64,000 nucleotides of DNA from Ereboglobus sp. (GCA_029974595.1 JARKRC010000069.1:1-64000); one strand, 5' to 3'; numbered from the stretch's first letter, positions 38,207 through 47,571 are shown. Notes: a model not told the origin generated them from the letters alone. Numbers and translations are program-made.

Positions 38207-38348
38207 CTAGCAAAATTTGACGCGATAATTTAAATTAATTCAATTATCTTCTCAAAAATCACTTAAATTGGTCTTGAGTCAATACAAATCCTTATCCGGC
38301 ATCCGCCCAGCCAATGGTTGAAAAAACCTTTGAAGAAGCGGGACTGCT

Positions 38349-39668
38349 TTATTTTTTCGACGAGCGTTGCGCGTCTTCGCGCAACCGACGGGTTTGAACC
38401 AGCATCTCCTTTTCCCAAATCCCCGTGATGCTTTCAGGGACACCGGCATATTTTGCAGCAGCGCGCCAGCCGCCGATAGTTGCATCCTCGACTTGCGCGT
38501 AGATTGATTTTGCGGCACGGCGGTCGATGCCTCCGAGTTCGGCGAGTTTTAAGATTTGATCAAAGCGTGTTGGTATTTCCACGCTGCCGAGCCATGTGAG
38601 GGCGATGAGCACCGTCGCCACGTTTGGGTTCATGTCGTAGGCTGGCGAGAGCATCCAGGTGCGGTCGGTTTCGTTGTAGAGAAATGCGTGATTGCGTCCG
38701 TGGTCGTCGCGATTGGTCGTGAGCAAATTGAAAACGGCGCGGCGGAAACATTCGCGCGCTTCCTCGGCCCCGCCCAAGGCACGCGAGAGTCGGATGAAAT
38801 CCTCGTAGTCGATTGCACCGTCAGACGCACGGCGGTGCAACATGCCGCTGAGTGTGTGGACGTGCCTGCGTGTCCAAGTGCCATCGGCGCGTTGGTGGCG
38901 GTCGAACCGGGCGCTCGCAAAATGCCGGCGCTCGCCATCATGCACGAGACATGCGTGTGGCACGCGAATGCCGGCATGTTTTGCCATGAGCCAGAATGCA
39001 AACTCGACGCTTCCGCCGCCTTCGTCATCCAAGGGCGATAATTTCAGAATGCTTGGCGCATGGCCGGGTGGGGTCGCCCCTCCGATGAGGATATTTTTGA
39101 GCTCCAAAAAATCTCCGCCATCCGGAATGTGCGCGGATACTTTGGGAAATGCGCCCCCGAGGCTTCCGCCGCCGCGAGCGAGCGCGGCGTCAACTGCGCT
39201 TGGAGTGAGGACAACCGGCACTGTGGAACGTTTCGCTAACTTGGCAGCATCGCGCGCCAGTTCGGCAAGGTTTGCCTCAACAGTTTCCGTGTCCGCACCT
39301 TTTCCCAAGACGGGCTCGAACGTGATGGCACCAGGACCACGTTCGCCGATGGCGGCGAGTTTCCCCATCACTGAATTCAAACCGGGCACTTCCAGTTTCA
39401 ACATGCGCTCGCCCCATGAGTCCGGCAACGAGTCGGTGATGAGGCCGGGCAATCCCCCGTCGAAGGGCGAATCGCCGGGGCGAAATACACGCGGGCCGCG
39501 CGCGAAGCTGTCGAGCGGGAGATTGAGCGGCGAAAGTTCGTGCCGCAGCGCCATGAATTCGCGCTCCAATTCGAGGGCGTAGAACGGCCCGTCGGGACGA
39601 TATGCCAGCACGCCCATTGGAGCGCCGAGAAAACGCAAACGCAGGAGGTTGGGTTCTATTTCGGACAT
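38349..39668 (-). CDS. hipA: HipA-type Ser/Thr kinase toxin
   Basis: PGHAPSILKL, HFASARFDRH, FNLLTTNRDDHGRNHAFLY, LSPAYDMNP. Confidence 0.85.
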   Translation of the reverse strand: MSEIEPNLLRLRFLGAPMGVLAYRPDGPFYALELEREFMALRHELSPLNLPLDSFARGPRVFRPGDSPFDGGLPGLITDSLPDSWGERMLKLEVPGLNSVMGKLAAIGERGPGAITFEPVLGKGADTETVEANLAELARDAAKLAKRSTVPVVLTPSAVDAALARGGGSLGGAFPKVSAHIPDGGDFLELKNILIGGATPPGHAPSILKLSPLDDEGGGSVEFAFWLMAKHAGIRVPHACLVHDGERRHFASARFDRHQRADGTWTRRHVHTLSGMLHRRASDGAIDYEDFIRLSRALGGAEEARECFRRAVFNLLTTNRDDHGRNHAFLYNETDRTWMLSPAYDMNPNVATVLIALTWLGSVEIPTRFDQILKLAELGGIDRRAAKSIYAQVEDATIGGWRAAAKYAGVPESITGIWEKEMLVQTRRLREDAQRSSKK

Positions 39669-39686
39669 GGTGAATAACGATAATTT

Positions 39687-40007
39687 TCAGGTGGTTTTCC
39701 TACGACGCGGTGCACGCTGGCGGGCTCGCGTCGGTACGGACGCGAGGAATTCGTCGATGCTTTTTGGTGCTGGTTTCGGCTGTTGCAGTCCTTCGATAAA
39801 TTTGTCCGCAAGCCCAAGTGCTACGAGCAATTTGGCCAATCCGGAAAAGCCGATTCGTCCAGTGTTCTCAAAGCGTCGAAGCGTGGCGATTCCAACGCCG
39901 CTTCGCTGTGCCAAATCATCCTGCCGCCACGACAGAGCCATACGGTGTGCGCGAATTAACTCGCGTACTTCACGGAGAATATCGGCTTCATTTTTAAGTG
40001 ATAACAT
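39687..40007 (-). CDS. hipB: HipB-type HTH antitoxin
   Basis: RMALSWRQDDLAQRSGVGIATLRRFENTGRIGFSGLAKLLVALGLA; immediately upstream of hipA. Confidence 0.8.
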   Translation of the reverse strand: MLSLKNEADILREVRELIRAHRMALSWRQDDLAQRSGVGIATLRRFENTGRIGFSGLAKLLVALGLADKFIEGLQQPKPAPKSIDEFLASVPTRARQRAPRRRKTT

Positions 40008-40147
40008 TCGAGCGTTAAATCCTTATTTTTATAGATAAGCAATCATTTTTAATATTTAAATTGAAGCCATAATTTGTGTTCTTCAACCCACCGAGCTCGG
40101 CAAAACGTGTGTGCATTTTCTCTCCTTGCCAAGTTCACTCGACGACA

Positions 40148-40417
40148 ATGCTACAAAACATGCAAACAACACCCACCAACATCCAAACACCTTCTTTGCA
40201 CGATGGCTCAGCAAACCGGGTCAATTCGCTTGCTGACATCAACGGTTTGCGCATGAGCGGAATATTCCCGAAAGGAAAAGAGCCGTCCATTCGGACGCTC
40301 AGAGAGTGGACGAGACAACGGCGCATTCCATGCCATCGCCTTGGCCATTTTGTTTATTACGACATCGCCGAAGTGGAAGCGCACATCCGCACCAAACTTC
40401 TCGTGCCAGCTCGATAA
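40148..40417 (+). CDS. Excisionase-like / small HTH DNA-binding protein
   Basis: SIRTLREWTRQRRIPCHRLGHFVYYDIAEVEAHI. Confidence 0.6.
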   Translation: MLQNMQTTPTNIQTPSLHDGSANRVNSLADINGLRMSGIFPKGKEPSIRTLREWTRQRRIPCHRLGHFVYYDIAEVEAHIRTKLLVPAR

Positions 40418-40441
40418 GCAACGGCATGCGCAAATCACTCA

Positions 40442-40478
40442 GCCGGACGACACGGTCACCAAAGCCGTGTCGTCCGGC
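40442..40478. terminator. Bidirectional hairpin terminator
   Basis: 14-bp perfect stem GCCGGACGACACGG-N9-CCGTGTCGTCCGGC between convergent genes. Confidence 0.65.
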
Positions 40479-40500
40479 ACTAGCTTGAAGCGAGGGGATA

Positions 40501-40773
40501 TTAGGCGGCAGTGGCGGCATGTTGATTGAGACGGCGCAGGAGTTCTTTTTCGGCCCAGTTGCGTTCGCGGGCACGTCCGATACGGATGGCGTCAACCAGC
40601 GCGAGCAAATCATAGAGCCGAGGTTCGTTGCGCGCGGCATGCGGCACACTCGGATAAAGCGGTTTCACGGCGGCACCCTGCAACATGCCCTCAGCGTCGG
40701 GCCAAACGGGAGAAACCTGCCCGTCCCCATTGAACTGGTTCTGCATCACCGGCGCGGCCCAAGCTGTGGGCAT
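40501..40773 (-). CDS. Hypothetical mobile-element protein (possibly truncated)
   Basis: ORF with coherent charged C-term RNEPRLYDLLALVDAIRIGRARERNWAEKELLRRL. Confidence 0.45.
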   Translation of the reverse strand: MPTAWAAPVMQNQFNGDGQVSPVWPDAEGMLQGAAVKPLYPSVPHAARNEPRLYDLLALVDAIRIGRARERNWAEKELLRRLNQHAATAA

Positions 40774-40818
40774 CCCCCGTGTGATTTGTGGGCTGTTTCA
40801 GAGATGTGCCGACGTTTG

Positions 40819-41580
40819 TTAAATTTTCGGATTCTTCTTGGGCCTGCCACGGCGGGAGTCCCTGGCAATTTTGTGCTGTCGGCAGAATCTGCGAATGTCT
40901 GAAGGATCGACTTGCAGCTTCAGTCCGGCCAAGTGCCTCAGCAACTCACCAGTTCGATATGTTGGTTTCGGATGGTGGAGCATGTAGCCGAGGAGATTCA
41001 ATTTCCACCACGCCGAGTAACCGAAGTGAGAGCTTTTGATGGCGCCAATTTTTTGCCCGTCAAAAAATTCCGCCGCACGCGCGAGTTGGTGAATGAGTTT
41101 CGGTTCTTCGCCCGACACAGCGCCTTTCAACAGGCGCATCGCCGCATTTGCTGTGGAGAGTCCAACCGCGCCGCTGGAGGCGAGATCGCGCCTCAGCGCG
41201 TGCAGAACGAGAAACGACGCGCAATCAATCGTGCCGGCTTGGTATTTTCGGATCAAGGCGATGACTTGTCCGCGCGAGAGCCCGCCGTATGTGAGCGGTG
41301 CGAAGTTCGCTTGCTTCAATTTTTCGATATCGTGGCGCGCGTTGTCCTTTGCGCCTGCGATCCAACGAAGAAGCGGACGCCCCGAAGACACATTGATTGT
41401 CGGCGTCATTTTCCCGTCGAGATAGGCGTCGAGTTTTTGGCGGGCCATCGGATCGAGGGTGACCGAGCGATACCACTGACGCAGGCCGGGGACGTGTCGC
41501 AGCAGCGTCATGAATTGCTCCACGCCGGCAACGTCATCGCCAGTCGAAAGTATTGCGAAGATTTCTTCTGTGAGGGACAT
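40819..41580 (-). CDS. Hypothetical mobile-element protein; second degraded copy at left edge
   Basis: 253 aa ORF with a partial paralog at 81..300. Confidence 0.6.
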   Translation of the reverse strand: MSLTEEIFAILSTGDDVAGVEQFMTLLRHVPGLRQWYRSVTLDPMARQKLDAYLDGKMTPTINVSSGRPLLRWIAGAKDNARHDIEKLKQANFAPLTYGGLSRGQVIALIRKYQAGTIDCASFLVLHALRRDLASSGAVGLSTANAAMRLLKGAVSGEEPKLIHQLARAAEFFDGQKIGAIKSSHFGYSAWWKLNLLGYMLHHPKPTYRTGELLRHLAGLKLQVDPSDIRRFCRQHKIARDSRRGRPKKNPKI

Positions 41581-41682
41581 GGGGGGTGCTTTCGTTTAGC
41601 AGAAAACAAAACACGGATAACCCAGCGTGAGCATTCGCCGGATTATCCGTGCGCAGTCATCCAGAACCTAACGCCAAATGTT

Positions 41683-42069
41683 TTAGTATGGATTGCCCGC
41701 CGATGCGGTCTGCCCCTGTCGCATCCCGACGGTGGCGATGACGCCACGTGCGATGCGCGTGAACGCGCCTTCGCGTTGTGCTTCGGGGATGCGTTGCATG
41801 CGGCGTTCGACCTCTTGCTTGATGTTCGGGTTTTCCTCCACGTATTTCCGGACTTCCTCGCGGTAGCCCTGCCGTTGTTCGTTCGTGCGCATGATGTCAT
41901 ACATGCGTTTGCGCACGAGTTCGTCGTGGGAATAGCCCGAAATCCTGGCGAAAAGTTCCGGGTTCTCTTTTATGAAGGCGTCGATTTTTGCGTCGATTTC
42001 AGGGTTGTGGCGAATGCCGGCTTCGCCGTCCTGCTGTTTCTTTTTAGCGATTGCGTCTTTGAGTGCCAT
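41683..42069 (-). CDS. Hypothetical conjugation-associated protein
   Basis: 128 aa charged ORF collinear with T4SS genes. Confidence 0.5.
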   Translation of the reverse strand: MALKDAIAKKKQQDGEAGIRHNPEIDAKIDAFIKENPELFARISGYSHDELVRKRMYDIMRTNEQRQGYREEVRKYVEENPNIKQEVERRMQRIPEAQREGAFTRIARGVIATVGMRQGQTASAGNPY

Positions 42070-42122
42070 GATGGGTGTCGTTATGTTTGATTTTTCGTTT
42101 GTTGGCCGATGTGCGGCGTTGG

Positions 42123-42452
42123 TTAGAGAGCCAGGAGGCTTTGGTTGTAGTCCTCGCCGGGGAGCGGCATCAGGTCGCTGCCTGCGATATCGAGGACGGC
42201 GCTTTCAAATGTGCGGGCGACATCCCACGCGGTGGCGGTTGCGAGCCAGAGACGCATGAGGTCGTCGGTTGTCGGCGACTTACCGAGCGATTTTTCGAGT
42301 TGCTGGCGGGCTTGCTCGAAGATGGTGCGATGGCGCTCCATGACGGGCAATGACTCGGCAGATTTATCGCTGCCATGACTGGCGACGACGCGGTCTTGAG
42401 CGGCGGAAGCTGCCGTAGCAGGAGGAGTGACGGGAGGTGCGGATGTATTCAT
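42123..42452 (-). CDS. Hypothetical protein
   Basis: 109 aa ORF, 4-bp overlap with next upstream gene. Confidence 0.5.
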   Translation of the reverse strand: MNTSAPPVTPPATAASAAQDRVVASHGSDKSAESLPVMERHRTIFEQARQQLEKSLGKSPTTDDLMRLWLATATAWDVARTFESAVLDIAGSDLMPLPGEDYNQSLLAL

Positions 42453-42970
42453 TTTTCCTTTGTGTTTTGTGGTTGTGCCTCGCGCAGGCGGGCGAGTTCG
42501 CGGTTGAGCCGAGCGAGCTCGGCGACAAGGGTTTCGTTTTGCTCGGTGAGCGCGGCCATCAACCGGGTTTGCGCATTCATGCGCTGCTCGATGTCGGCAT
42601 TTGTAGGCGCGGGTTTTTCAGCGGGATCGGAAACCGCCAGCACTGGGCCGAGGGGGACAACGGTCGGGGCGTGCGGGGAAAGATTCCAGCCGGCGGATGC
42701 TTCCTTGCGATAAACCAGATGCGCCTCGTGAAGCAGGTTCGGATCCTTGGGATCAACGTATCGGTTTATCGGATACGCTTTCAAAGTCTCGCCGAGGCGG
42801 ACTTTTTCGAGATTGGCCTGGTCGAGTTCGGTGCCGGAAACGGGCACGGCCACGGTGACGGGTGGCTGCGCGGGAGGCGGAGCTTTTTTGCGGAACATCG
42901 AGCAGCCGCCGAGCAGCGTGGCTGCGATGAGCAGAGCGGGAGCGAGTTTGAGGAGGTGTTGTGTGTTCAT
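42449..42970 (-). CDS. T4SS-associated lipoprotein with coiled-coil
   Basis: Lipobox LLGGCSMF; heptad-rich QTRLMAALTEQNETLVAELARLNRELARLREA. Confidence 0.6.
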   Translation of the reverse strand: MNTQHLLKLAPALLIAATLLGGCSMFRKKAPPPAQPPVTVAVPVSGTELDQANLEKVRLGETLKAYPINRYVDPKDPNLLHEAHLVYRKEASAGWNLSPHAPTVVPLGPVLAVSDPAEKPAPTNADIEQRMNAQTRLMAALTEQNETLVAELARLNRELARLREAQPQNTKEK

Positions 42971-42978
42971 GGTGGATT

Positions 42979-43026
42979 GGAAGTAGGAGTCAGGATGGAA
43001 GGAGTAAGGAGTCAGGAAACGGAAGG
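42979..43026. repeat. AGGAGTCAGGA-type short repeat in T4SS gene junction
   Basis: AGGAGTCAGGATGGAAGGAGTAAGGAGTCAGGAA between the 42449 and 43030 genes. Confidence 0.6.
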
Positions 43027-43029
43027 GCG

Positions 43030-44142
43030 CTATCGCGCCAATGGGAGGGCAGAGTTAAATGTCTTTTCTTCCGGCTCCTTTTCGCTGCTTTTTTGCCAGA
43101 GTTTCGCGCCGCTGTTGCCGCGCACGGCGCGGGCTTTGTCGAGGGTTTGCGTGACGTAGAGGTAGAACTGTTTTCCAGCGGGCACGCGGATATAAAAACC
43201 GTCCTCGGCTATCATTTTGGCGATTTGCGCGGCATAGGTGTTCAGCACGTCGGCGGTGCCCGCGAGGGCTGCGTTTTTGGCTGTTGTTTTGGGGACTTGG
43301 GTCGTCGTTCCAAACGCGGTCGTCTGGTCCTGCATTTCCTGCAGGCCGCCCGCCATGCCGGCAAGAAACGTGGAGGCGAAGAGTTTTATTTCCTGCCAGT
43401 CGTCGGTTTTGATGATGTGCCCGACGAGGCCGGCGGAGCCGTCGCGCAGGCCGTATTCGCCGGAAACCTCGTCGCGCTGGCGGTCGAGTGCGATGCCGTT
43501 GAGCGTGAGTTCGATTCCGTTGTCGGTTGTGCGGTCGCGCCAGACGATCACCCATTGGCCGGAAGCGGCGATGCGTTCGCGTGAGCGGTCTTGCGCAGCG
43601 CGTCCGTGCACTTCAGCGCCAGCGGGAATGATGAGCCGCCCGTTGTGCCAGACGTCCTCGGTAACGAGCCCGATGATCGGGGTGTCGGTTTTAGAGGATT
43701 CGAGGGTGATGATGGTTTCACAAGGGATCAGACGGCCATAGGGCGCGTAGTTCTGCGAGATGGGCTCGCCAGCCACCGAATTTGTAGTTGGAGCGAGGAG
43801 GCTGATCGGGAGAACTGGCGGCCCCTTGGTATTCCGGGTCGGCGTGTTGTTTTCCTGACGCGCCGCACGCGGACGGGAAATCGGCTCGCCATCGCCTGCA
43901 TTTTCCGGCTTCGGCTCGGATCGATTTGGTTGGGGCATCGCTGGCGCGGGGATTTTAAGCGGCTGCCCTTCCCTCGTAATCGTGTGCCGCTCCATCGGCG
44001 GCGGCGGTGTCGATGCAGCTGGCACAGGGCGCTCGCTGCGATTGCCGCCATGAATAAGCAGCGCGCCCACGATCACAAACACGATAATGGAAAGCACGCT
44101 GCCCAGCGGCGTTTTGACGAATTTGATGACGCGTTTGATCAT
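43030..44142 (-). CDS. trbI: VirB10/TrbI-like T4SS protein
   Basis: Single N-terminal TM, proline-rich linker, ITLESSKTDTPIIGLVTEDVWHNGRLIIPAGAEVHGRA. Confidence 0.85.
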   Translation of the reverse strand: MIKRVIKFVKTPLGSVLSIIVFVIVGALLIHGGNRSERPVPAASTPPPPMERHTITREGQPLKIPAPAMPQPNRSEPKPENAGDGEPISRPRAARQENNTPTRNTKGPPVLPISLLAPTTNSVAGEPISQNYAPYGRLIPCETIITLESSKTDTPIIGLVTEDVWHNGRLIIPAGAEVHGRAAQDRSRERIAASGQWVIVWRDRTTDNGIELTLNGIALDRQRDEVSGEYGLRDGSAGLVGHIIKTDDWQEIKLFASTFLAGMAGGLQEMQDQTTAFGTTTQVPKTTAKNAALAGTADVLNTYAAQIAKMIAEDGFYIRVPAGKQFYLYVTQTLDKARAVRGNSGAKLWQKSSEKEPEEKTFNSALPLAR

Positions 44143-45053
44143 TTCGGGGCGATCAGGCGCGCGTCGCGGGAGACGCGCGGCACGATGATATTGAAATTAT
44201 TCCTCACGCTCAGATTCGCGCGTCCGCCGTCGGGCGTACCGGTGATGGCAAAATAGGCGACCGTCTCCGCGCGCGGAGGAATCAGCCCTGACGCGTCCGC
44301 GATGGATGCCGGGTAAAGACGGCTGCCAATGCGCACGGCGAGACTTTGCGGCTGGTAGGCGATTTCCGAGTCGCCGGTGTTTTCGAGTTTTATTTTGAAA
44401 ACGAGCGTGTCCTCGGGATCAAAGCGATACACCTCCTCGACGGTCGCGGAAAAATCCCTGTATTGTGTTTTGTTTTCCGGCGCAGACGGCGCGCGGTGCT
44501 CGATTTGCTGCACGGCCTCGGGATACTGCTGGTTGACGAGGCGGAAACTTTTTGCGCGGTCGAGCAGCGCGAGGAGCATTTCGGGAGAGGCGCGCCTGGC
44601 GAGCGCCGCGCTTTTCCCGGTGATGCGATCCTCATAAAACGTGACCGAGCCATAGGGATTCGCGGCGACGGCAAAGCGGATGATGTAGGTGCGGTTCTGC
44701 AAAATGACGTTGAGTGTCGCGCGGGCGTCGGGTGTCAGCGCGCGCACGCTGAAATAATACCGACCGGCGACATGCGAGAGGAGCACCGGCGCGGGCGTTT
44801 CGGTGTTTGTGGTGAGTCCGGCCCCTTCGAGCGCGGAGGGCGCGCTCGGAAACATGAGTGTCGTCGGTGCGTCCGCGCTGATGGGGATTTGATAGACGAT
44901 GCGCTCATCGAGCGGCAGTTGCTTGACGACGGGCGCACTGTTCGCGGAAAGGATCGGATTCACCACAAAGGCACAAAGGACACAAAGAGAATACATGATT
45001 ATTATATAACTCCTTTGTGATCTTTGTGCCTTTGTGGTGAATAATGTATTCAT
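44139..45053 (-). CDS. trbG: VirB9/TrbG-like T4SS protein
   Basis: DERIVYQIPISADAPTTLMFP; PYGSVTFYEDR; position between TrbF- and TrbI-like genes; start taken at MNTLFTTKAQ. Confidence 0.75.
   Translation of the reverse strand: MNTLFTTKAQRSQRSYIIIMYSLCVLCAFVVNPILSANSAPVVKQLPLDERIVYQIPISADAPTTLMFPSAPSALEGAGLTTNTETPAPVLLSHVAGRYYFSVRALTPDARATLNVILQNRTYIIRFAVAANPYGSVTFYEDRITGKSAALARRASPEMLLALLDRAKSFRLVNQQYPEAVQQIEHRAPSAPENKTQYRDFSATVEEVYRFDPEDTLVFKIKLENTGDSEIAYQPQSLAVRIGSRLYPASIADASGLIPPRAETVAYFAITGTPDGGRANLSVRNNFNIIVPRVSRDARLIAPK
44958..45042. repeat. MITE-like inverted repeat (30-nt arms, 28/30 complementary)
   Basis: ATTCACCACAAAGGCACAAAGGACACAAAG (44958-44987) / CTTTGTGATCTTTGTGCCTTTGTGGTGAAT (45013-45042), 25-nt AT-rich loop. 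Confidence 0.95.
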
Positions 45054-45727
45054 AAAATCGAGAGTTCGTAATTCCATACGGCGAGTGGATAGCGTTTGTT
45101 GGCGATCATATCCGGGTTGCGGACGAGCGTGAGAATGAGCGTGAAACGCGGGGACTCGGTGAAGGCCTGCCGCTCAAATACGCCGGTGCGCACAAGCTGG
45201 CCCTCGACCTTGGCGATGACCTGATCCTCGCGCGTGCGCAAAACATCCACTTTGAAAATTTCCGGTTTTTGATGGATTTGCTTTACCTCGAACTCCTCGC
45301 GGTTTTTCAGCACATCGTCCTGCGTGCGGGCGCAGGCGTCGGTGAGGTAGAGGCGTTGCAGCAGGTCGGGAAAATCGAAGTTTTTTGGATTGCGCTGAAG
45401 AAATGCCAGCGTCGCCCAAATCGTCAGGGTTTCATGCAACGTCTTCGCCTCCTCGAAACCGAGCAGCGGAGAAATGGAAAACGTGCCCGCGCCGTCGAGA
45501 ATGACCACACGCTCGCGCGTGCGGTAGGCTTCTATTATTATGAACGGCTGGATGACCGCGAGCACGACCGCGCCGATGGCGACAAGCGCCCATGCGCGCG
45601 CCGCGAAGGCGTAATCGGCAAACAGGCGCGCAGGATTCCACGAACGACGCGGCTTTGCAGACGGCGGCAGCGGCTTCGCCGTATCGACGGACGTGGTTCG
45701 CAGTGGAGATGGTTCGTCAGCGTTCAT
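45050..45727 (-). CDS. trbF: VirB8/TrbF-like T4SS protein
   Basis: N-terminal TM then VirB8-like domain; VWNYELSIL end; operon position. Confidence 0.75.
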   Translation of the reverse strand: MNADEPSPLRTTSVDTAKPLPPSAKPRRSWNPARLFADYAFAARAWALVAIGAVVLAVIQPFIIIEAYRTRERVVILDGAGTFSISPLLGFEEAKTLHETLTIWATLAFLQRNPKNFDFPDLLQRLYLTDACARTQDDVLKNREEFEVKQIHQKPEIFKVDVLRTREDQVIAKVEGQLVRTGVFERQAFTESPRFTLILTLVRNPDMIANKRYPLAVWNYELSIL

Positions 45728-45730
45728 AAA

Positions 45731-46648
45731 TCAGAGTCCCGGTGTGTGGCGCGCGGACGGCGGCGGAGCGGATGCGGGAGTCATCATCGCAGGGGCGGCG
45801 AGCATGCGCGTGGCGGCCGTCGCGCGGCTGGCGAACTCCGACGCGCCGCGACCGATTGCAACCGGCGATGCCGATTGTCCGGTGAACGCATAACCGTGCG
45901 CAAAGAGCATCTGGCAGACGACCGGCGTCGTGAGCGTTCCGATGAGCAGCGTCAGCGCTGCAATGATGCCGCCCATGTTGACGAGTGTCGGCGCATAGAC
46001 CGCAGCGCCCAGTTCGCCGGGGCCTGGCGCTGCGACCTGCACAAAGTCGCGCCAGATTGCGATGGTGAGAAGATTGGTGATCGCGAATCCGACCGGCCAC
46101 GCGAGCACGGCAAGAACTTGCTGAAAAAAGCGCACGGCCATGCCCTGCAATGCCGGAACCATGAAACAGCCGAGCGCAAACGGCGTGAGCAGATAAAGAA
46201 TCCAGCGCAGCACGTATTGCAGGAGCAGCATCGGCGCGGTGATGAGTGTGCTGATTTGAATAAACACCCACGACACGCCATCGACGACCGCATTATAAAA
46301 TGACTCGGCGAGTTTTCTCCACGACCACTCGCGGCCCTCGGCGTTCGGATTCGCGGCCTCGCGAATGGTGTCGGCGGCGCGCGTGGGGTTGTCCGAATAC
46401 TCCGGGTTGATGTAATCGGCGGCGCCGGTCAGCGTGTTTTCGACAAGCGGAAACCACCAGCCCATCGAGGCGATGAGCGCGGTGATCGTGATGGCGCGGG
46501 CGACGGGCCGGATGAAATCCGTGCTGTGATACTGCGGCCGGTTCACCTGCACGACGAGTCCGGCCACCATCATCGCAAACACAACAAACCGGAACGCCGT
46601 GATGAGCGTCTGGATTTTGTTTTCGAGGAGTGGGAGTATGAAGTTCAT
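45731..46648 (-). CDS. trbL: VirB6/TrbL-like inner-membrane T4SS protein
   Basis: Polytopic protein; start MNFILPLLENK; Pro/Ala-rich C-term. Confidence 0.8.
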   Translation of the reverse strand: MNFILPLLENKIQTLITAFRFVVFAMMVAGLVVQVNRPQYHSTDFIRPVARAITITALIASMGWWFPLVENTLTGAADYINPEYSDNPTRAADTIREAANPNAEGREWSWRKLAESFYNAVVDGVSWVFIQISTLITAPMLLLQYVLRWILYLLTPFALGCFMVPALQGMAVRFFQQVLAVLAWPVGFAITNLLTIAIWRDFVQVAAPGPGELGAAVYAPTLVNMGGIIAALTLLIGTLTTPVVCQMLFAHGYAFTGQSASPVAIGRGASEFASRATAATRMLAAPAMMTPASAPPPSARHTPGL

Positions 46649-46656
46649 TTGTATTG

Positions 46657-46756
46657 AACAGCAAAGGCGCAAAGTTCGCAAAGATTCGGAAAGATATTAT
46701 GACTATTATAATTATTCCTTCTGTCTGATCTTTGCGAACTTTGCGCCTTTGCTGTT
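46657..46756. repeat. MITE-like inverted repeat (29-nt perfect arms)
   Basis: AACAGCAAAGGCGCAAAGTTCGCAAAGAT / ATCTTTGCGAACTTTGCGCCTTTGCTGTT, AT-rich 42-nt centre. Confidence 0.95.
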
Positions 46757-46763
46757 TATTCAA

Positions 46764-47567
46764 TTAACGGCCCGCTTTGCGCGGATTGAACGACTGCATG
46801 AATACGGTCACGCGCTTGTTCGCCAGATGGTCGTCCTTTGCGCGAAGCTCGGCGGCGGCGAGTTGCTCGACCTCGCGGCGGTTTTCGTTCGCGAGCTTTT
46901 GCAGGATCACCTCGTCCACCTGGCGGCGGCGCGTCGATTCGAGCTGCGAAAGCTGGCCATTGAGGACGACGAGCTTGGCATTGAGTTTTTGCACCTGCGC
47001 ATCGGTTGTGGCGGAGCGCAGGTCGATAAGCGTCAGGGCGATTTCCTCCTGAAGCTCGCGTTCGCGGGAGCGCGTTTCATCGGTGACGGCGCGGGCGTTG
47101 TCCTGACGGGTATCGAGCACCGAATATCTCCGGTAAAGCTGCGCGTCGTGCCGCACAAGGCCGCCGTCGAGATCGGCAAGATCGACGGGGCGATAGGTGT
47201 TTTGATCGTCGCGGTTGAGCGCGCCAAGACTGTCCACGGTGCGCGTGATCGTGTCGCGCGCGTGTCCAAACTCGCGCGTCAAATCGCCTTCGCGCAGCAC
47301 GTCGAGCGCGAGGGAGCGTGCGGCCTTTGCCGGATCGCCCGCCCATGCGCGCAGGTCGTTCTGGATCGCGACGCTTTGCTTGAGTTGCGTGATCTGCGCT
47401 TTCAGTTGCGCGATGTTTTCGACCCACTTCGCGATGGTCGCGATATGCGAAATCTGGCTGTTCGCGAGATTGGCGACATCGACCACGGGAATGCCGGAGG
47501 CGACAAGCAGCGCCGTGCCCGCGATGCCGGCGGACAGAAATGAGAATATGCGTGTGATGGTTTTCAT
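46764..47567 (-). CDS. trbJ: VirB5/TrbJ-like T4SS protein
   Basis: GIPVVDVANLANSQI...AQLKAQITQLKQSV; operon position. Confidence 0.75.
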   Translation of the reverse strand: MKTITRIFSFLSAGIAGTALLVASGIPVVDVANLANSQISHIATIAKWVENIAQLKAQITQLKQSVAIQNDLRAWAGDPAKAARSLALDVLREGDLTREFGHARDTITRTVDSLGALNRDDQNTYRPVDLADLDGGLVRHDAQLYRRYSVLDTRQDNARAVTDETRSRERELQEEIALTLIDLRSATTDAQVQKLNAKLVVLNGQLSQLESTRRRQVDEVILQKLANENRREVEQLAAAELRAKDDHLANKRVTVFMQSFNPRKAGR

Positions 47568-47571
47568 GGAG

